Shown: piece after piece, positions 1 through 9,272 of the stretch
Layout of the letters: the number at the start of each line of letters is the position of its first letter
Position numbering within the stretch: position 1 is the stretch's first letter
Assembly: GCF_001625445.1 (NCBI RefSeq)
Contig: NZ_LWHG01000008.1
Location: 1-36,426, forward strand
Length of the DNA: 36,426 nt
Direction: 5' to 3'
DNA from: Haladaptatus sp. R4
Lineage (GTDB): Archaea; Halobacteriota; Halobacteria; Halobacteriales; Haladaptataceae
Notes under the pieces: model-generated
Database searches by the model: none
The model's input: only the letters and a program-made list of their open reading frames with translations
What the model was told of the DNA's origin: nothing
Position numbers and translations under genes: made by a program

Positions 1-244
1 AGCCACTATCTCGTGGAGCGACCGCGAGCGGGCGGGGGCTTTCGAGGTAGTGTTCTCGGGGCAGTTGCAGTCGAAGTAGTGCAACGTTTCCTCGTAGCGA
101 GAAGACAAGAACGTTCGAAACCGAGTTCCGAAATATCTCTTCAATCGACAGTACCATTCAGTAGAGATCAGTACAAATCAGTACTTACCAATATTCTCGA
201 CGAGGCGAGAATCGAAACCCAACCCGCAAACCGAGTCCCCAGCG
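1..244. other. Gene-free left edge with phased CAGTA repeat
   Basis: I see no convincing gene here. It lies downstream of the leftward rtcB gene, so if it carries a promoter that promoter must serve a leftward gene outside the window. The notable content is four copies of CAGTA starting at 149, 159, 169 and 179, followed on the left by an AT-rich stretch (128-139) that could be a TATA element on the minus strand. A minus-strand frame is open from 154 to the edge, but its composition (few Asp or Glu) is unlike real genes of this genome. Confidence 0.5.
149..183. repeat. Four CAGTA copies with exact 10-bp period
   Basis: CAGTA occurs at 149-153, 159-163, 169-173 and 179-183, each separated by five unrelated bases. 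The copies therefore lie on one face of the helix. This is seen directly. An operator for a regulator of a leftward gene beyond the window is inference, supported only by the AT-rich TATA-like stretch just left of the array. Confidence 0.6.
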
Positions 245-1699
245 CTATTTCGCTTTCAGGTTGTGCACGACATCCAACCACTCAACTACCTCCGCAGTCG
301 GTTCGATGGCCTCCCGAATCGCGTCGGCCGGTTTGTAGGCCATCGGCGCTTCGTCCAGCACCGACTCGACGACCGATTCGGAGTAGATACCGTCCATCGC
401 CTCGCCGAACTCGTCCATGGAAATCGTGTCGTAGGCATCCCCTCTGCTCATCGTCCGGCCCGCGCCGTGCGGGGCCGTGGAGTGGTACTCCTCGTTGCCC
501 TTCCCCCGGGCGATGATCGATCCGTCGGCCATGTTGAACGGGACGACGAGTCGCTGGCCCTCGCGGGCGGGCGTGGCACCCTTCCGGATCGTCATATCGC
601 GGAAGTCGATGTAGTTGTGCGTGGACTGAAAGCGGTCGGTCGGCCGAATTTCGAGCGCCGCACAGATGGCGTCGCTCATCAACTCGCGGTTCCAGCGGGC
701 GTACTGCTGGGCGAACAGCATATCGACGTAGTAGCCGTGTGCCTCCCGCCCGTCGAGCCAATCGAGGTCCTCCATTCGCCCCTCGTCGGGGCGCAGGTTC
801 GATCCCGAAAGGACGTCGAACGCGTCCTCGATGTCGCCGCCGTCGAAGGCCTCCCGGACTCGCTCGGCGCGGATGTGCGATTCACCCATTCCGCCGGTGA
901 CCCACGTGAACAGTTCACCGTCTCCGACGGTTTCGGGGTCGAACTTGAGGAATTTCCCATACTCGTCCGGAATCGCATCGCGGATTTCGTCGGCCGAGCG
1001 GTAGTCCGAGGCTCGGCCCTGCCAGTACTCGGCGACGGCCTTGCCGAGGTAGCGCGACCCGCTGTGGACGACGAGCCAATAGTCGCCCGACTCCCGGCCC
1101 TGTGCGAATTCGACGAAGTGGTTGCCGCCGCCGAGCGTTCCGGCGCTCTTGATGACGTAGCCCATCCCCTGGCGCTGGGGTGCCAGCACGCGCTCGCAGA
1201 GGGATTTGAAGTACGCCTCGCCGTAGCCGTCGAAGTCGAAGACGAGGGGGTCGATTGCTCGCCCGAATCGCTCGCGGTAGGCGGCGTCGAAGCGTTCGAA
1301 GACCTCGTTCGCCCGCTCGAACGGGAACTCGTTGACCAGATGCGGCGCGTCGTCGTACTCGTGCACTTCCCGACCCATCGGCACGGCGTCGCGGACGCGG
1401 CGCTCGCGTTCTTCGTCCGCATCCGCAAGCGGGAGGTCGGAACCGAGGTTCGTCGCGCACATGCCACAGCCGACGTCCACGCCGACGATGTTCGGGACGA
1501 CGCGGTCGGGGAGCGGCATCGTGAAGCCAATCGGGGCGCCAGCGCCCCAGTGGGTGTCCGGCATGATCCGCACCGGTTCGGTGAACGCGGGGTGATCGAT
1601 GAGTTCCTGAATCTGTTGGAGACAGCCGGATTCGACCAGCGCCTCGTCCTCGACCATCACGCGGGCGGTCGTGTGCGACCCGTTCAACTCGATAGGCAT
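245..1699 (-). CDS. rtcB: RtcB family RNA ligase, bacterial type
   Basis: RtcB joins RNA ends carrying 2',3'-cyclic phosphate (or 3'-phosphate) and 5'-OH, using GTP and Mn2+ through a guanylylated histidine. The 484-residue frame is intact and carries the family hallmarks in order: MPDTHWG with H50, VGVDVGCGM with D75 and C78 (metal site), GGGNHFVEF with H194, HSGSR with H212, HNYIDF with H361, the RKGATPAREG segment, and HGAGRTMSR with H411, the expected guanylylated histidine. The DVGCGM form matches bacterial enzymes such as E. coli RtcB; archaeal tRNA-splicing RtcB of the Pyrococcus kind has a DINCGVR form. It may therefore be a second RtcB used for RNA repair. No archease gene is adjacent. 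The next gene upstream ends 90 bases away, so it is probably transcribed alone. Family assignment is certain; the RNA target is unknown. Confidence 0.93.
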   Translation of the reverse strand: MPIELNGSHTTARVMVEDEALVESGCLQQIQELIDHPAFTEPVRIMPDTHWGAGAPIGFTMPLPDRVVPNIVGVDVGCGMCATNLGSDLPLADADEERERRVRDAVPMGREVHEYDDAPHLVNEFPFERANEVFERFDAAYRERFGRAIDPLVFDFDGYGEAYFKSLCERVLAPQRQGMGYVIKSAGTLGGGNHFVEFAQGRESGDYWLVVHSGSRYLGKAVAEYWQGRASDYRSADEIRDAIPDEYGKFLKFDPETVGDGELFTWVTGGMGESHIRAERVREAFDGGDIEDAFDVLSGSNLRPDEGRMEDLDWLDGREAHGYYVDMLFAQQYARWNRELMSDAICAALEIRPTDRFQSTHNYIDFRDMTIRKGATPAREGQRLVVPFNMADGSIIARGKGNEEYHSTAPHGAGRTMSRGDAYDTISMDEFGEAMDGIYSESVVESVLDEAPMAYKPADAIREAIEPTAEVVEWLDVVHNLKAK

Positions 1700-1789
1700 T
1701 CTCTGCCCGATTCGAGACGGCGAACCGACATCAAAGTAGCTGATTGCGTGATGGGACGAGGGGGTGGCAAAATCGCTGGAATCGTCCCG

Positions 1790-3114
1790 CTACCGGTCCG
1801 CGTTTGGCCCGTCGTACAGATGGCACGCGACGGCTCGACCATCGACCGTTCGCTGATCCGGATTATCAGTCTCGCACACCGTCGGAAACGCCTCGTAGAG
1901 GGTTTCCGCGGCGGCGTCCTCGTCCCCGTCGATAGCGCGCCCGATCACGCTCGAAACCGTCCCCTCGACGCGTTCGTGATCGATCGTCGGTGGTATCCCG
2001 TACTCGCGCCGAACCGCCTCCCGGAGGGCTGTTTCCGGGATCGAACCGTCCCCCCGCTCGTCGGCCAGCCGTTCGCGGATGGATTCGAGACCGAATTCCC
2101 CGTCCCGGAGCGCGATACGTAGGGCGAAAATCCCGGCCCACGTCGCCTGGGCGAGCGAGTAGTCCTCGGGTGGGATGATTTTCGGACAGCGGGTGTGAAA
2201 CCGGCACCCGGACGGCGGCGACGACGGGTCGGGGACGTCGCCGGTCAACTCCACCATCTCGTTCCGGTCGTGCGGGTCCGGCCGTGGAACCGTATCGAGC
2301 AGCGCCTTCGTGTACGGATGTTTCGGATCCTCGAACAGGTCGCTCGTCCGTCCGTGTTCGACGGCTTCGCCGACGTACATGACGACGACGCGGTCACAGA
2401 GCTGGTGAACGACGCTCATGTCGTGGCTGATGAGCAGGATGGAGAGATCCAACGCCTTCTGGAGCCGTTCGATGAGCGCCAGAATCTCGGCCTGCACGGA
2501 CACGTCGAGGGCGCTCACGGGTTCGTCCAACACCAACAACTCGGGATCCAACGACAGCGCCCGCGCCAACGCGGCACGCTGTTTCTCCCCGCCCGAGAGT
2601 TCGTGCGGGTACTGTTCGCGCTTGCCCTCCGAGAGTCCGACGAGCGAGAGCAACGTCTCGATCCGTTTCGTCAGCCGCTCGGTGTCCGTCAACCCGTGTG
2701 TCAACATCGGCTCCGCGATGGATTCGCCGATGGTCATCCGCGGATCGAAACTGGACGACGGGTTCTGAAACACCATCTGAACCTGCCGTCGTACCGCTTT
2801 CGCTCGTCCTTCGACAGCGACCCGAGCGAGCGGTCCCGAAACGTGATTTCCCCGTCAGTGGGCGTTTCGAGCGAGACGACGGTTCGAGCCACGGTCGATT
2901 TCCCACAACCGGATTCGCCGACCAACCCGAGCGTTTCGCCGCGCCGTAGATCGAAACTGATGCCATCGACCGCACGCACGCGTCCCCGCTCGCGGGCCAG
3001 CAACCCTTCCGTGATCGGAAAGTGCTTCTTCAGGTCGCGGACGGAAAGAACGGTCTCGTCGTTCAGTTCCGCGTCGTCGGTACCTCGTCGATGATTCGTC
3101 GTCTCCGTGTTCAT
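1790..3114 (-). CDS. dppF: Oligopeptide/dipeptide ABC ATPase DppF/OppF (one frame change)
   Basis: This is the second ATPase of the peptide/nickel-type ABC importer, about 441 residues once the frame is restored. The N-terminal part (3114 to about 2784) carries Walker A GESGCGKST. The rest, from MVFQNPSSS (Q-loop), carries LSGGEKQR, Walker B LLVLDEP and the oligopeptide C-terminal motif SGCRFHTRCP. One missing base in the CC run at 2782-2783 restores DGRVQMVFQN. A segment of about 95 residues separates the RCP motif from the final FPTVC and VACHLYD elements, longer than in bacterial OppF; I believe such insertions are common in haloarchaeal homologues. It starts 6 bases after the dppD stop and is the last gene of the leftward operon. 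The substrate cannot be deduced because no binding protein gene is nearby. Confidence 0.88.
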
Positions 3115-3120
3115 CGCTCG

Positions 3121-4210
3121 TCACCTCGTATCGTGGTCGATCCGTCCTGAACGGACGTTCGTCGGTTCCTTCCATCGTAGTCGCCGCCGTCGACGTCGTT
3201 TCTGCTGTCGCGTGCGGTTCGTCCAAGGTCCCGGCTCGGCGTCGTCGTCGTAGTAGACACACGAGACCCGGTGACCATCCCCTTCGAGCGCCCGGAGCGG
3301 CGGTTGGGACTCCGAACGACAGTCGTCGGTCGCGTGCGGACATCGCGGATGGAACCGACAACCGTCCGGCGGGTCCGTCGGGTCGGGAAGCGAGCCACCG
3401 ATGGGTTTCGGCGTCCACCCGCGCCGCGGCACGCTGTCGAGCAGGGCATCGGTGTACGGGTGGGCCGGACGGTCGAAGATGTCGAAGACGTCCGCGCGCT
3501 CCATCACCTTCCCGGCATACAGTACGACGACGCGGTCGGCGACCTGCGCGACCACGCCGAGGTCGTGGGTAACGAACAACACCGCCATGTCGCGTTCGGC
3601 TTGGAGCGTTTTCAGCAGATGGAGGATGCCCGATTGGGTCGTCACGTCCAGCGCCGTCGTCGGTTCGTCGGCGACGAGCAGGTCGGGTTCACACGACAGC
3701 GCCATCGCGATGACGACCCGCTGTTTCATCCCGCCCGAGAACTCGTGCGGGTATTCGTCGAATCGCTCGGCGGGGTTGGGAATGCCGACCCGGTCGAGGA
3801 GTTCTATCGCCCGCCGTCGCGCGGCGTCCTTCGAAACGTCTCGGTGAAGTCGAATCGCCTCCACGAGTTGACTGCCGACCGTGTAGACGGGGTCGAGCGA
3901 GTCCTGCGGGTTCTGGAACACGTACGCGATTCGGTCGCCGCGAATCGAGTTGAGCGTCTTCGTACCGGCCGACAGCAAGTCGCGCCCGTCGAACCGGACG
4001 GTGCCGAAAAGCCGCGCCGGTGGCGACGGGACGAGACGGGTCAGCGACTCGCAGGCGACGGTCTTCCCGGCAACCGCTCTCGCCGACGAGACAGACCGTC
4101 TCGCCGCGGTTCACGTCGAACGAAACGCCGTCGAGTGCGTGCACGACGCCGCGGTCGGTGTCGAACGTCACCCGGAGGTCGTCCACCGAGAGCAGGGGGT
4201 CGGGACTCAT
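3121..4210 (-). CDS. dppD: Oligopeptide/dipeptide ABC ATPase DppD/OppD (one frame change)
   Basis: First ATPase of the peptide-type importer, about 362 residues after correction. The N-terminal frame (4210 to about 4070) reads through VCLVGESGC and then breaks exactly inside Walker A. An extra G at 4069-4070 explains this, since removing it gives GCGKT. The C-terminal frame contains the Q-loop [11 protein letters not shown], the signature EFSGGMKQR, Walker B LLVADEP, the H-loop FVTHDLG and the oligopeptide motif [10 protein letters not shown]. The tail after VSCVYYDDD is unusually basic ([13 protein letters not shown]). The start ATG overlaps the stop of the upstream permease gene (ATGA), pointing to translational coupling. 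Confidence 0.88.
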
Positions 4211-5395
4211 ACGTCACCCCGCGGGTCGAACACGTCGCGCAACGTATCGCCGACGATGCTCAAGGCGACGACGGTGAAGACGAGCACGACGACGGGTATC
4301 GTCCAGATCCACCACACCTTGATCGGCACCGTGTAGAAATTGTCCAACAAGCCGGTCGCAATCGTGTCGCCGAACGACGCGCGTAGCGACGACATCACCG
4401 ATTCCGATGAACGTCAAGGCCGTTTCGAGGAGGATAAGTTGCGGAATCTTCTGCGTCGTCCCGATGAGAACCGTGTTGGAGACGTTCGGAAGCAAGTGTT
4501 TCCGAAGGAGGGTCCACCGACTCACGCCCGCGCTCCGCGCCGCTTCGACGTACTCCTCTTCCCGACGCTGAATGGCCTCGCTTCGGACGAGGCGGGCGAT
4601 GCTTCCCCAGTTGAGGAGTCCGAACACGACCACGAACGCGAACAGGCTCGGTCCGGCGAGGAAGACAAAGATGAGATAGACGACGAACGCCGGAACCGAC
4701 TGCTGGACGTCGACGTATCGCATGAGGACGGTATCGACCGTACCGCCGCTGTATCCGGCGACGAGACCGACGACCGTCGCGAGCGGAATCATGAAGACGG
4801 CGGTAATGACGCCGACTTGGAAGCTCACGTGCATCCCCGAGAGCACCAGCAACACCATGTCCTGTCCCAAGGTGCTCGTTCCGAGCGGGTAGGTCCACGA
4901 CCCGTGACAGAAGCCGTTGACGGTGGGGCCGACGCACGTCGACGTCACCAACCCGAGTTTCGACGAGAACAGGAGGGGCGGTTGGCGGGCGACCGTTGGG
5001 TCGGTGGCTGGACGCCCGAGGAGTGCGGGACCGACCATCGCCAGGATGGCGAACAGAATCAGGGAGACGAGGGAAACGACTGCGAGCCTGTTGGACCGAA
5101 ACCGCTCCCAGTACCGTCGATTCCGGCGGGTGTTTCGGACGAGCGGTGGCAGAGCGAAGCAGACGAGGGCGAGGAGACTCACCCGGAACAGCCACGTCAA
5201 CTTCGTCGGCCGCCACGAATAGACGACGCCGATACCGTGGGAGTTCGTATATCGGTAGAGAAGCCACAGTCCGACGAGACCGGCGGCGAATAGCAGGAAG
5301 CGCCAGGGGACAGTTCGGTCCGTACTGTTCTCCTGTTCCCAGTCGATGGGGGTAAGCGGCGTTTCACCCGACCGTCGGCCGGTGTCGTTGCTCAC
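4207..5395 (-). CDS. dppC: Peptide ABC permease DppC/OppC with extra N-terminal helices (one frame change)
   Basis: Inner-membrane permease of the peptide importer, about 395 residues. I chose the GTG at 5393-5395 (VSNDTG), because no in-frame ATG lies near and the divergent promoter region begins just upstream. Two hydrophobic helices (near [15 protein letters not shown] and [13 protein letters not shown]) precede the usual OppC start ([13 protein letters not shown]), which is atypical. The coupling-helix EAA-like loop is [16 protein letters not shown]. The frame breaks after FIGIGD at about 4393 and resumes as [12 protein letters not shown] to the stop at 4207. One extra base explains it. 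The stop overlaps the dppD start (ATGA). Divergent from dppB across a shared 168-bp region. Confidence 0.85.
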
Positions 5396-5563
5396 CGAAA
5401 ACCACCCGGTGGAGAGGGACGATTCGACACGTAGACGGGGAGGTGTTGCATGAATGTACTCCCTGTGTGGTATATATCCACATGACAAAAAGATACCGAA
5501 TGGATAATTCACTCCTGTCGATACTATTTTATACCGATTGTCGGTATTTTTGATGTTGAAACC
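5396..5563. promoter_or_regulatory. Divergent dppC/dppB promoter region with ATACCGA palindrome
   Basis: For dppB, TATTTTATA at 5525-5533 lies about 31 bases before the ATG, giving a leader of only a few bases. Directly downstream of it is ATACCGA-ttg-TCGGTAT (5531-5547), a palindrome with 7-bp perfect arms. A third copy of ATACCGA occurs at 5493-5499. A TATA-like TATATA near 5471-5476 could serve dppC on the other strand. A regulator bound at the palindrome would cover the dppB transcription start, which suggests repression. The identity of the regulator is unknown. Confidence 0.6.
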
Positions 5564-6535
5564 ATGAGTCGCCGCTCCTACGTCATCAAACGGATCGCGT
5601 TCTCCGTCTTCGCCCTCTATCTCGTGCTGTCCGTCACGTTCGGATTCATCGCGTTGACCGCCAATCCCGGCGTCGCTCAGGCGGCGTACGGTGCCGCGCA
5701 ATCGGCCAGAAACCATCGTCTGAACGCGACCGAGCAGAAGGCGTACGTGCACGAGGCCATCGAGCAGTACAAGGAGGAACACGATCTGAACGAGCCGGTG
5801 TGGAAGAGCTATCTCAACTGGCTCGTCGATATCACGACGTTCCACTGGGGTCGGTCGCACACGCACCACGGAACACCCGTGATCACGCTGCTCGAAGGCG
5901 CGATTCCGGCGACATCACGCTACGTCGTTCCGGCGATGCTGTTCGCGCTCGTCGGGGGAATCGGGCTCGGCGTGTACTCCGCGCTGCATCCGGGGTCGAT
6001 AGTCGAACGGATAGTGACCGGCGGATCGTACGTCGGACTCGGGATTCCGAGCTACTGGATCGTCGTCGTGGCCGGTCCGGGTATCTTGGGGCTCACCGAG
6101 ACGCTCCATCAGTTCACGCCACACGTCCAGACGGTACTGTTGTCGAGCGTGCTGGGGATTTCGCTGCTCGCGGGACAGTTGCGGTACGCACGAGCCGAAT
6201 CGCGCGAGTACGTCTACCGCGAGTTCGTCAAGTTGCTTCGCGCGAAGGGCGCATCGAATCGACGTGTCGCCCGGCACATCCTTCGCAACGCCGCGATTCC
6301 ACTGCTCTCGTTGTTCTTCGCCGACCTCATCGGAACGCTCGTGGTGAACGTCTTCGTCCTCGAATCCGTCACCGGTGTCGGGGGAATCGGTAGCCTCGGT
6401 CTCGGCGCGATTCAGCAACGCGATCTACCGCTCATTCTCGGAGTGGCGATGGTCATCGCGTTCGTCGGAATTCTGGGCAACCTCTTCCAGGACCTCGCCT
6501 ATGTGGGACTCGATCCACGCGTCGAATCAGAGTGA
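5564..6535 (+). CDS. dppB: Peptide ABC permease DppB/OppB
   Basis: Intact 323-residue permease of the peptide/nickel class. It has an N-terminal helix (RIAFSVFALYLVLSVTFGF), a large external loop (about residues 35-105, including the conserved EHDLNEPVWKSYLNWL segment), then five more hydrophobic helices. The cytoplasmic EAA-like loop is FVKLLRAKGASNRRVARHIL, followed by the family ending LILGVAMVIAFVGILGNLFQDL and YVGLDPRV. It pairs with DppC to form the channel, with DppD and DppF as motors. Unusually it is transcribed away from the rest of the transporter. A TATA element ends 31 bases before its ATG. No solute-binding protein gene is visible. Confidence 0.9.
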   Translation: MSRRSYVIKRIAFSVFALYLVLSVTFGFIALTANPGVAQAAYGAAQSARNHRLNATEQKAYVHEAIEQYKEEHDLNEPVWKSYLNWLVDITTFHWGRSHTHHGTPVITLLEGAIPATSRYVVPAMLFALVGGIGLGVYSALHPGSIVERIVTGGSYVGLGIPSYWIVVVAGPGILGLTETLHQFTPHVQTVLLSSVLGISLLAGQLRYARAESREYVYREFVKLLRAKGASNRRVARHILRNAAIPLLSLFFADLIGTLVVNVFVLESVTGVGGIGSLGLGAIQQRDLPLILGVAMVIAFVGILGNLFQDLAYVGLDPRVESE

Positions 6536-6614
6536 AAGGGTACGAGACACGCGTTTCGGCCTCGAAACGCCGGTCCATTGTCGTCAAATAGTATACCAGA
6601 GGTTGAACGATTCA

Positions 6615-6659
6615 AAAAGTATATCGGGCAGGGTTACGCTTACTATCGGCAAGAATAGT
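6615..6659 (+). promoter_or_regulatory. lon promoter and small inverted repeat
   Basis: An AT-rich TATA-like stretch (AAAAAGTATAT, near 6614-6624) lies about 40 bases before the lon ATG. Between it and the start codon is ACTAT-N8-ATAGT (6642-6659), a 5-bp-arm inverted repeat that would lie in the leader. The repeat is short and could be chance. Confidence 0.4.
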
Positions 6660-6661
6660 CA

Positions 6662-8762
6662 ATGGGCAATGGAAAACGCACTGACAGTCCCTCCCAGTCA
6701 GAGGCGGATATAGACGCCTCTGACGGTACTTCCGACGAGCGGCGGGATTCGCGCTCGGTTTCCGACGGGGAAGTTGCCCCCGAGGATTCCACCGTCGATT
6801 CCGTCCCGTCTGAGGAAGGCGCTCTCGGAACGAACGTCGATGAATCGCTGGTCGCCGACGATTTCGACCCCGAAACGGACGACGATCTCCTCGGCGGTTT
6901 GGACGTCGAGACGACCGATGAAATTCCCATTCCGGACCGACTGGTCGATCAAGTCATCGGGCAGGAGTCCGCCCGTGAAACCGTGGTGAACGCGGCGACA
7001 CAACGTCGTCACGTGATGATGATCGGGTCGCCGGGGACCGGGAAATCGATGTTGGCGAAGGCGATGAGTCAGCTTCTCCCCAAGGAGGAGTTACAGGACG
7101 TCCTCGTCTATCACAACCCCGACGACGGAAACGAACCGAAGATTCGGACCGTTCCCGCCGGAAAGGGGAAACAGATTATCCAAGCGCACAGGGACGAAGC
7201 GATGAAGCGTGACCGGATGCGCACGTTCCTGATGTGGGCGATCATCGCACTCGTCGCCGGATACGCCTTCTTCATCGCCAAAGAGTTCTTACTGGGTGTT
7301 ATCGCGGTTGGCGTGACGTACCTCCTGTTCCACTACAGTTCACGCGGGACGAACGCCGTTATCCCGAACCTGTTGGTGGACAACTCCGACGTCGATACCG
7401 TTCCCTTCGAGGACGCGACGGGTGCCCACGCGGGTGCGCTGCTGGGCGACGTGCGCCACGACCCGTTCCAGTCCGGCGGAATGGAGACCCCGAGCCACGA
7501 CCGCGTGGAACCGGGAGCCATCCACAAGGCGAACAAAGGCGTGTTGTTCGTGGACGAAATCAACACCCTCGACATTCGCAGTCAGCAGAAGCTGATGACC
7601 GCGATTCAGGAGGGCGAGTTCTCTATCACCGGTCAGTCCGAACGCTCCTCGGGCGCGATGGTTCACACCGAACCCGTCCCGACCGATTTCATCATGGTCG
7701 CGGCGGGGAACCTCGACGCGATGGAGAACATGCACCCGGCACTTCGTTCGCGTATCAAGGGATACGGATACGAAGTGTACATGGACGACACCATCGACGA
7801 CACGCCGAAGATGCGCCGCAAGTACGCCCGCTTCGTCGCCCAAGAGGTCGAAAAGGACGGACAGCTTCCACACTTCACGGACACGGCCGTCGAAGAGATC
7901 ATCCTCGAAGCCCAGCGCCGCGCCGGTCGCAAGGATCACCTCACGCACGAACTGCTGTAACCTCGGTGGTCTCGTCCGCGTCGCCGGTGACATCGCCCGC
8001 GCGGAGGACGCCGAGAACACCACGCGTGACCACGTCCTACAGGCGAAACAGCGCTCGCGCTCCATCGAACAGCAGATCGCCGACGACCACATCGAACGCC
8101 GGAAGGATTACGAACTCACCGTCTCGGACGGTGCGGAGGTGGGTCGCGTGAACGGTCTGGCGGTCATGGGCGAGGACAGCGGTCGCGTCCTCCCCATCAT
8201 GACCGAAGTCTCCCCGGCACAAGGTGCCGGGAAGGTGATCGCCACTGGGAAACTCCAGGAGATAGCCGAGGAGGCGGTGCAGAACGTCAGCGCCATCATC
8301 AAGAAGTTCAGCGACGAGGACATCTCCGAGAAGGACATCCACATTCAGTACGTCCAGACCTACAGCGGCGTCGAAGGGGATTCGGCGTCCGTGACGATGG
8401 CGACCGGCGTCATCAGCGCGCTCGAAGATATCCCCGTCGATCAGAACGTGGCGATGACGGGGTCGCTCTCCGTCCGCGGCGACGTCCTCCCCGTTGGTGG
8501 CGTCACGCACAAAATCGAGGCGGCCGCGAAGACCGGCATCGAGACGGTCATCATCCCGAAAGCGAACGAACAGGACGTGATGATCGAAGACGAGTACAAG
8601 GAGATGGTGAATATCGTCCCCGTCTCGCACATCAGCGAGGTCCTCGAAGTCGCGCTCGTCGGCGAGTCCAAAATAGAGAGCCTCACCGACCGACTCAAGA
8701 CCATCACGGGGACGGCCCTCGACACGAGCAGCGATCACGGGTCGCCGAGTCCGAGTCCCTGA
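6662..8762 (+). CDS. lonB: Membrane-anchored ATP-dependent protease LonB (one frame change)
   Basis: Archaeal LonB degrades misfolded and regulatory proteins from the inner face of the membrane; in haloarchaea it is linked to control of membrane lipid and carotenoid synthesis. About 699 residues. An acidic N-terminal region (1-95) precedes the AAA+ domain with Walker A GSPGTGKSM near residue 125. The LonB membrane insertion, two helices at about 191-226 (MWAIIALVAGYAF and FLLGVIAVGVTYLLF), comes next, then Walker B GVLFVDEINT near 293. The protease domain has catalytic Ser in GDSASV (codon 8382-8384) and Lys in THKIEAA (codon 8511-8513), exactly 43 residues apart as in E. coli Lon. A premature TAA at 7958-7960 after LTHELL is removed by deleting one T, giving LTHELLNLGGLVRVAGDIA. 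The enzyme is normally essential, so this is probably a sequence error. Confidence 0.93.
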
Positions 8763-8805
8763 ACTCGATTGTTTCCGGTCGATTCGATAGCTGACTTCCG
8801 AAAAA

Positions 8806-9045
8806 TCAGAGGTCCTTGTTCACGCGAATCTCCTTGTCGGTCACCGTATCGACGACGCTGGCGGGAACCGTCAGGTCGTCGTCGTCGGCGCTCCCCCATC
8901 CGAACACTTCCAGCCACGCTTCGCCGAGGTTGGGGTCGGGATCGACGTACGCCGTCCCGCTCCGAACCTCGCTCACGATCCCGAGTTGCTCCCCTTCTCC
9001 GTCCATCAGGAACTTCCCTTCGTCTTCCTCGCTGAGAGTTGCCAT
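8806..9045 (-). CDS. PRC-barrel-like small protein
   Basis: A 79-residue acidic protein with the pattern of the small haloarchaeal PRC-barrel family: an opening MATLSEEDEGKFL, then GEQLGIVSEVRSGTAYVDPDP, a variable LGEAWLEVFGWG part and a closing strand VDTVTDKEIRV. PRC-barrels are small beta-barrels used in RNA processing, photosystems and cell division (CdpB-type proteins in archaea). The exact role here is unknown. It is convergent with lonB, whose stop is 43 bases away. Confidence 0.75.
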   Translation of the reverse strand: MATLSEEDEGKFLMDGEGEQLGIVSEVRSGTAYVDPDPNLGEAWLEVFGWGSADDDDLTVPASVVDTVTDKEIRVNKDL

Positions 9046-9096
9046 ATTTTTCGTTCACCACGGGAGTACATTCGCTTTGTGGCTAGGTGAGCTGAT

Positions 9097-9180
9097 TTAA
9101 CAGTCACAACAGCTCGCGTCACCGGTGAATACCATACCGCCACGTTCGGTTCGGGCGGAGATGAGGCCGTGTCTCTTCAT
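9097..9180 (-). CDS. Candidate 27-residue Cys-rich microprotein
   Basis: Between the PRC-barrel gene and adh, a minus-strand frame starts at ATG 9178-9180 and ends at TAA 9097-9099. It encodes a 27-residue peptide beginning MKRHGLIS, with a central ARTERGGMVF and ending SCCDC. Codon choice (GCC, CGA, ACC, GGC) resembles neighbouring genes. A TATA-like CTAAAA lies on the same strand about 50 bases upstream (near 9230). The three clustered cysteines at the C-terminus suggest metal binding. It is too short to judge by composition alone and I do not recognise a family. Confidence 0.4.
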   Translation of the reverse strand: MKRHGLISARTERGGMVFTGDASCCDC

Positions 9181-9272
9181 CGTAATCTTCGCGAGAATTA
9201 TCGGGGAGAAGCCGATTCCTGATCGCGGTTTTAGCGCGACGAAACGACGTCAGTTCTCCGGTGCTGACTGTC

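Noticed and set aside
1-154. Minus-strand frame from ATG at 152-154 open to the window edge
   Set aside because: Leu/Arg/Val-rich with few acidic residues, unlike the proteome here, and it would overlap the CAGTA array. Kept only as a remote possibility.
263-2122. A 619-residue open frame on the plus strand across rtcB and the dppF end
   Set aside because: It is antisense to the clearly conserved rtcB and dppF genes, has no family motifs and is rich in Arg, Val and His, as expected for the antisense of high-GC haloarchaeal genes.
5457-5472. TrmB-box-like TACC-N7-GAGTA on the minus strand near dppC
   Set aside because: One mismatch to a short degenerate motif, no TrmB near and no reason to link peptide uptake to TrmB; likely chance.
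6642-6659. ACTAT-N8-ATAGT as a regulatory operator of lonB
   Set aside because: Arms of only five bases in an AT-rich leader; kept as part of the promoter entry but not argued as a finding.
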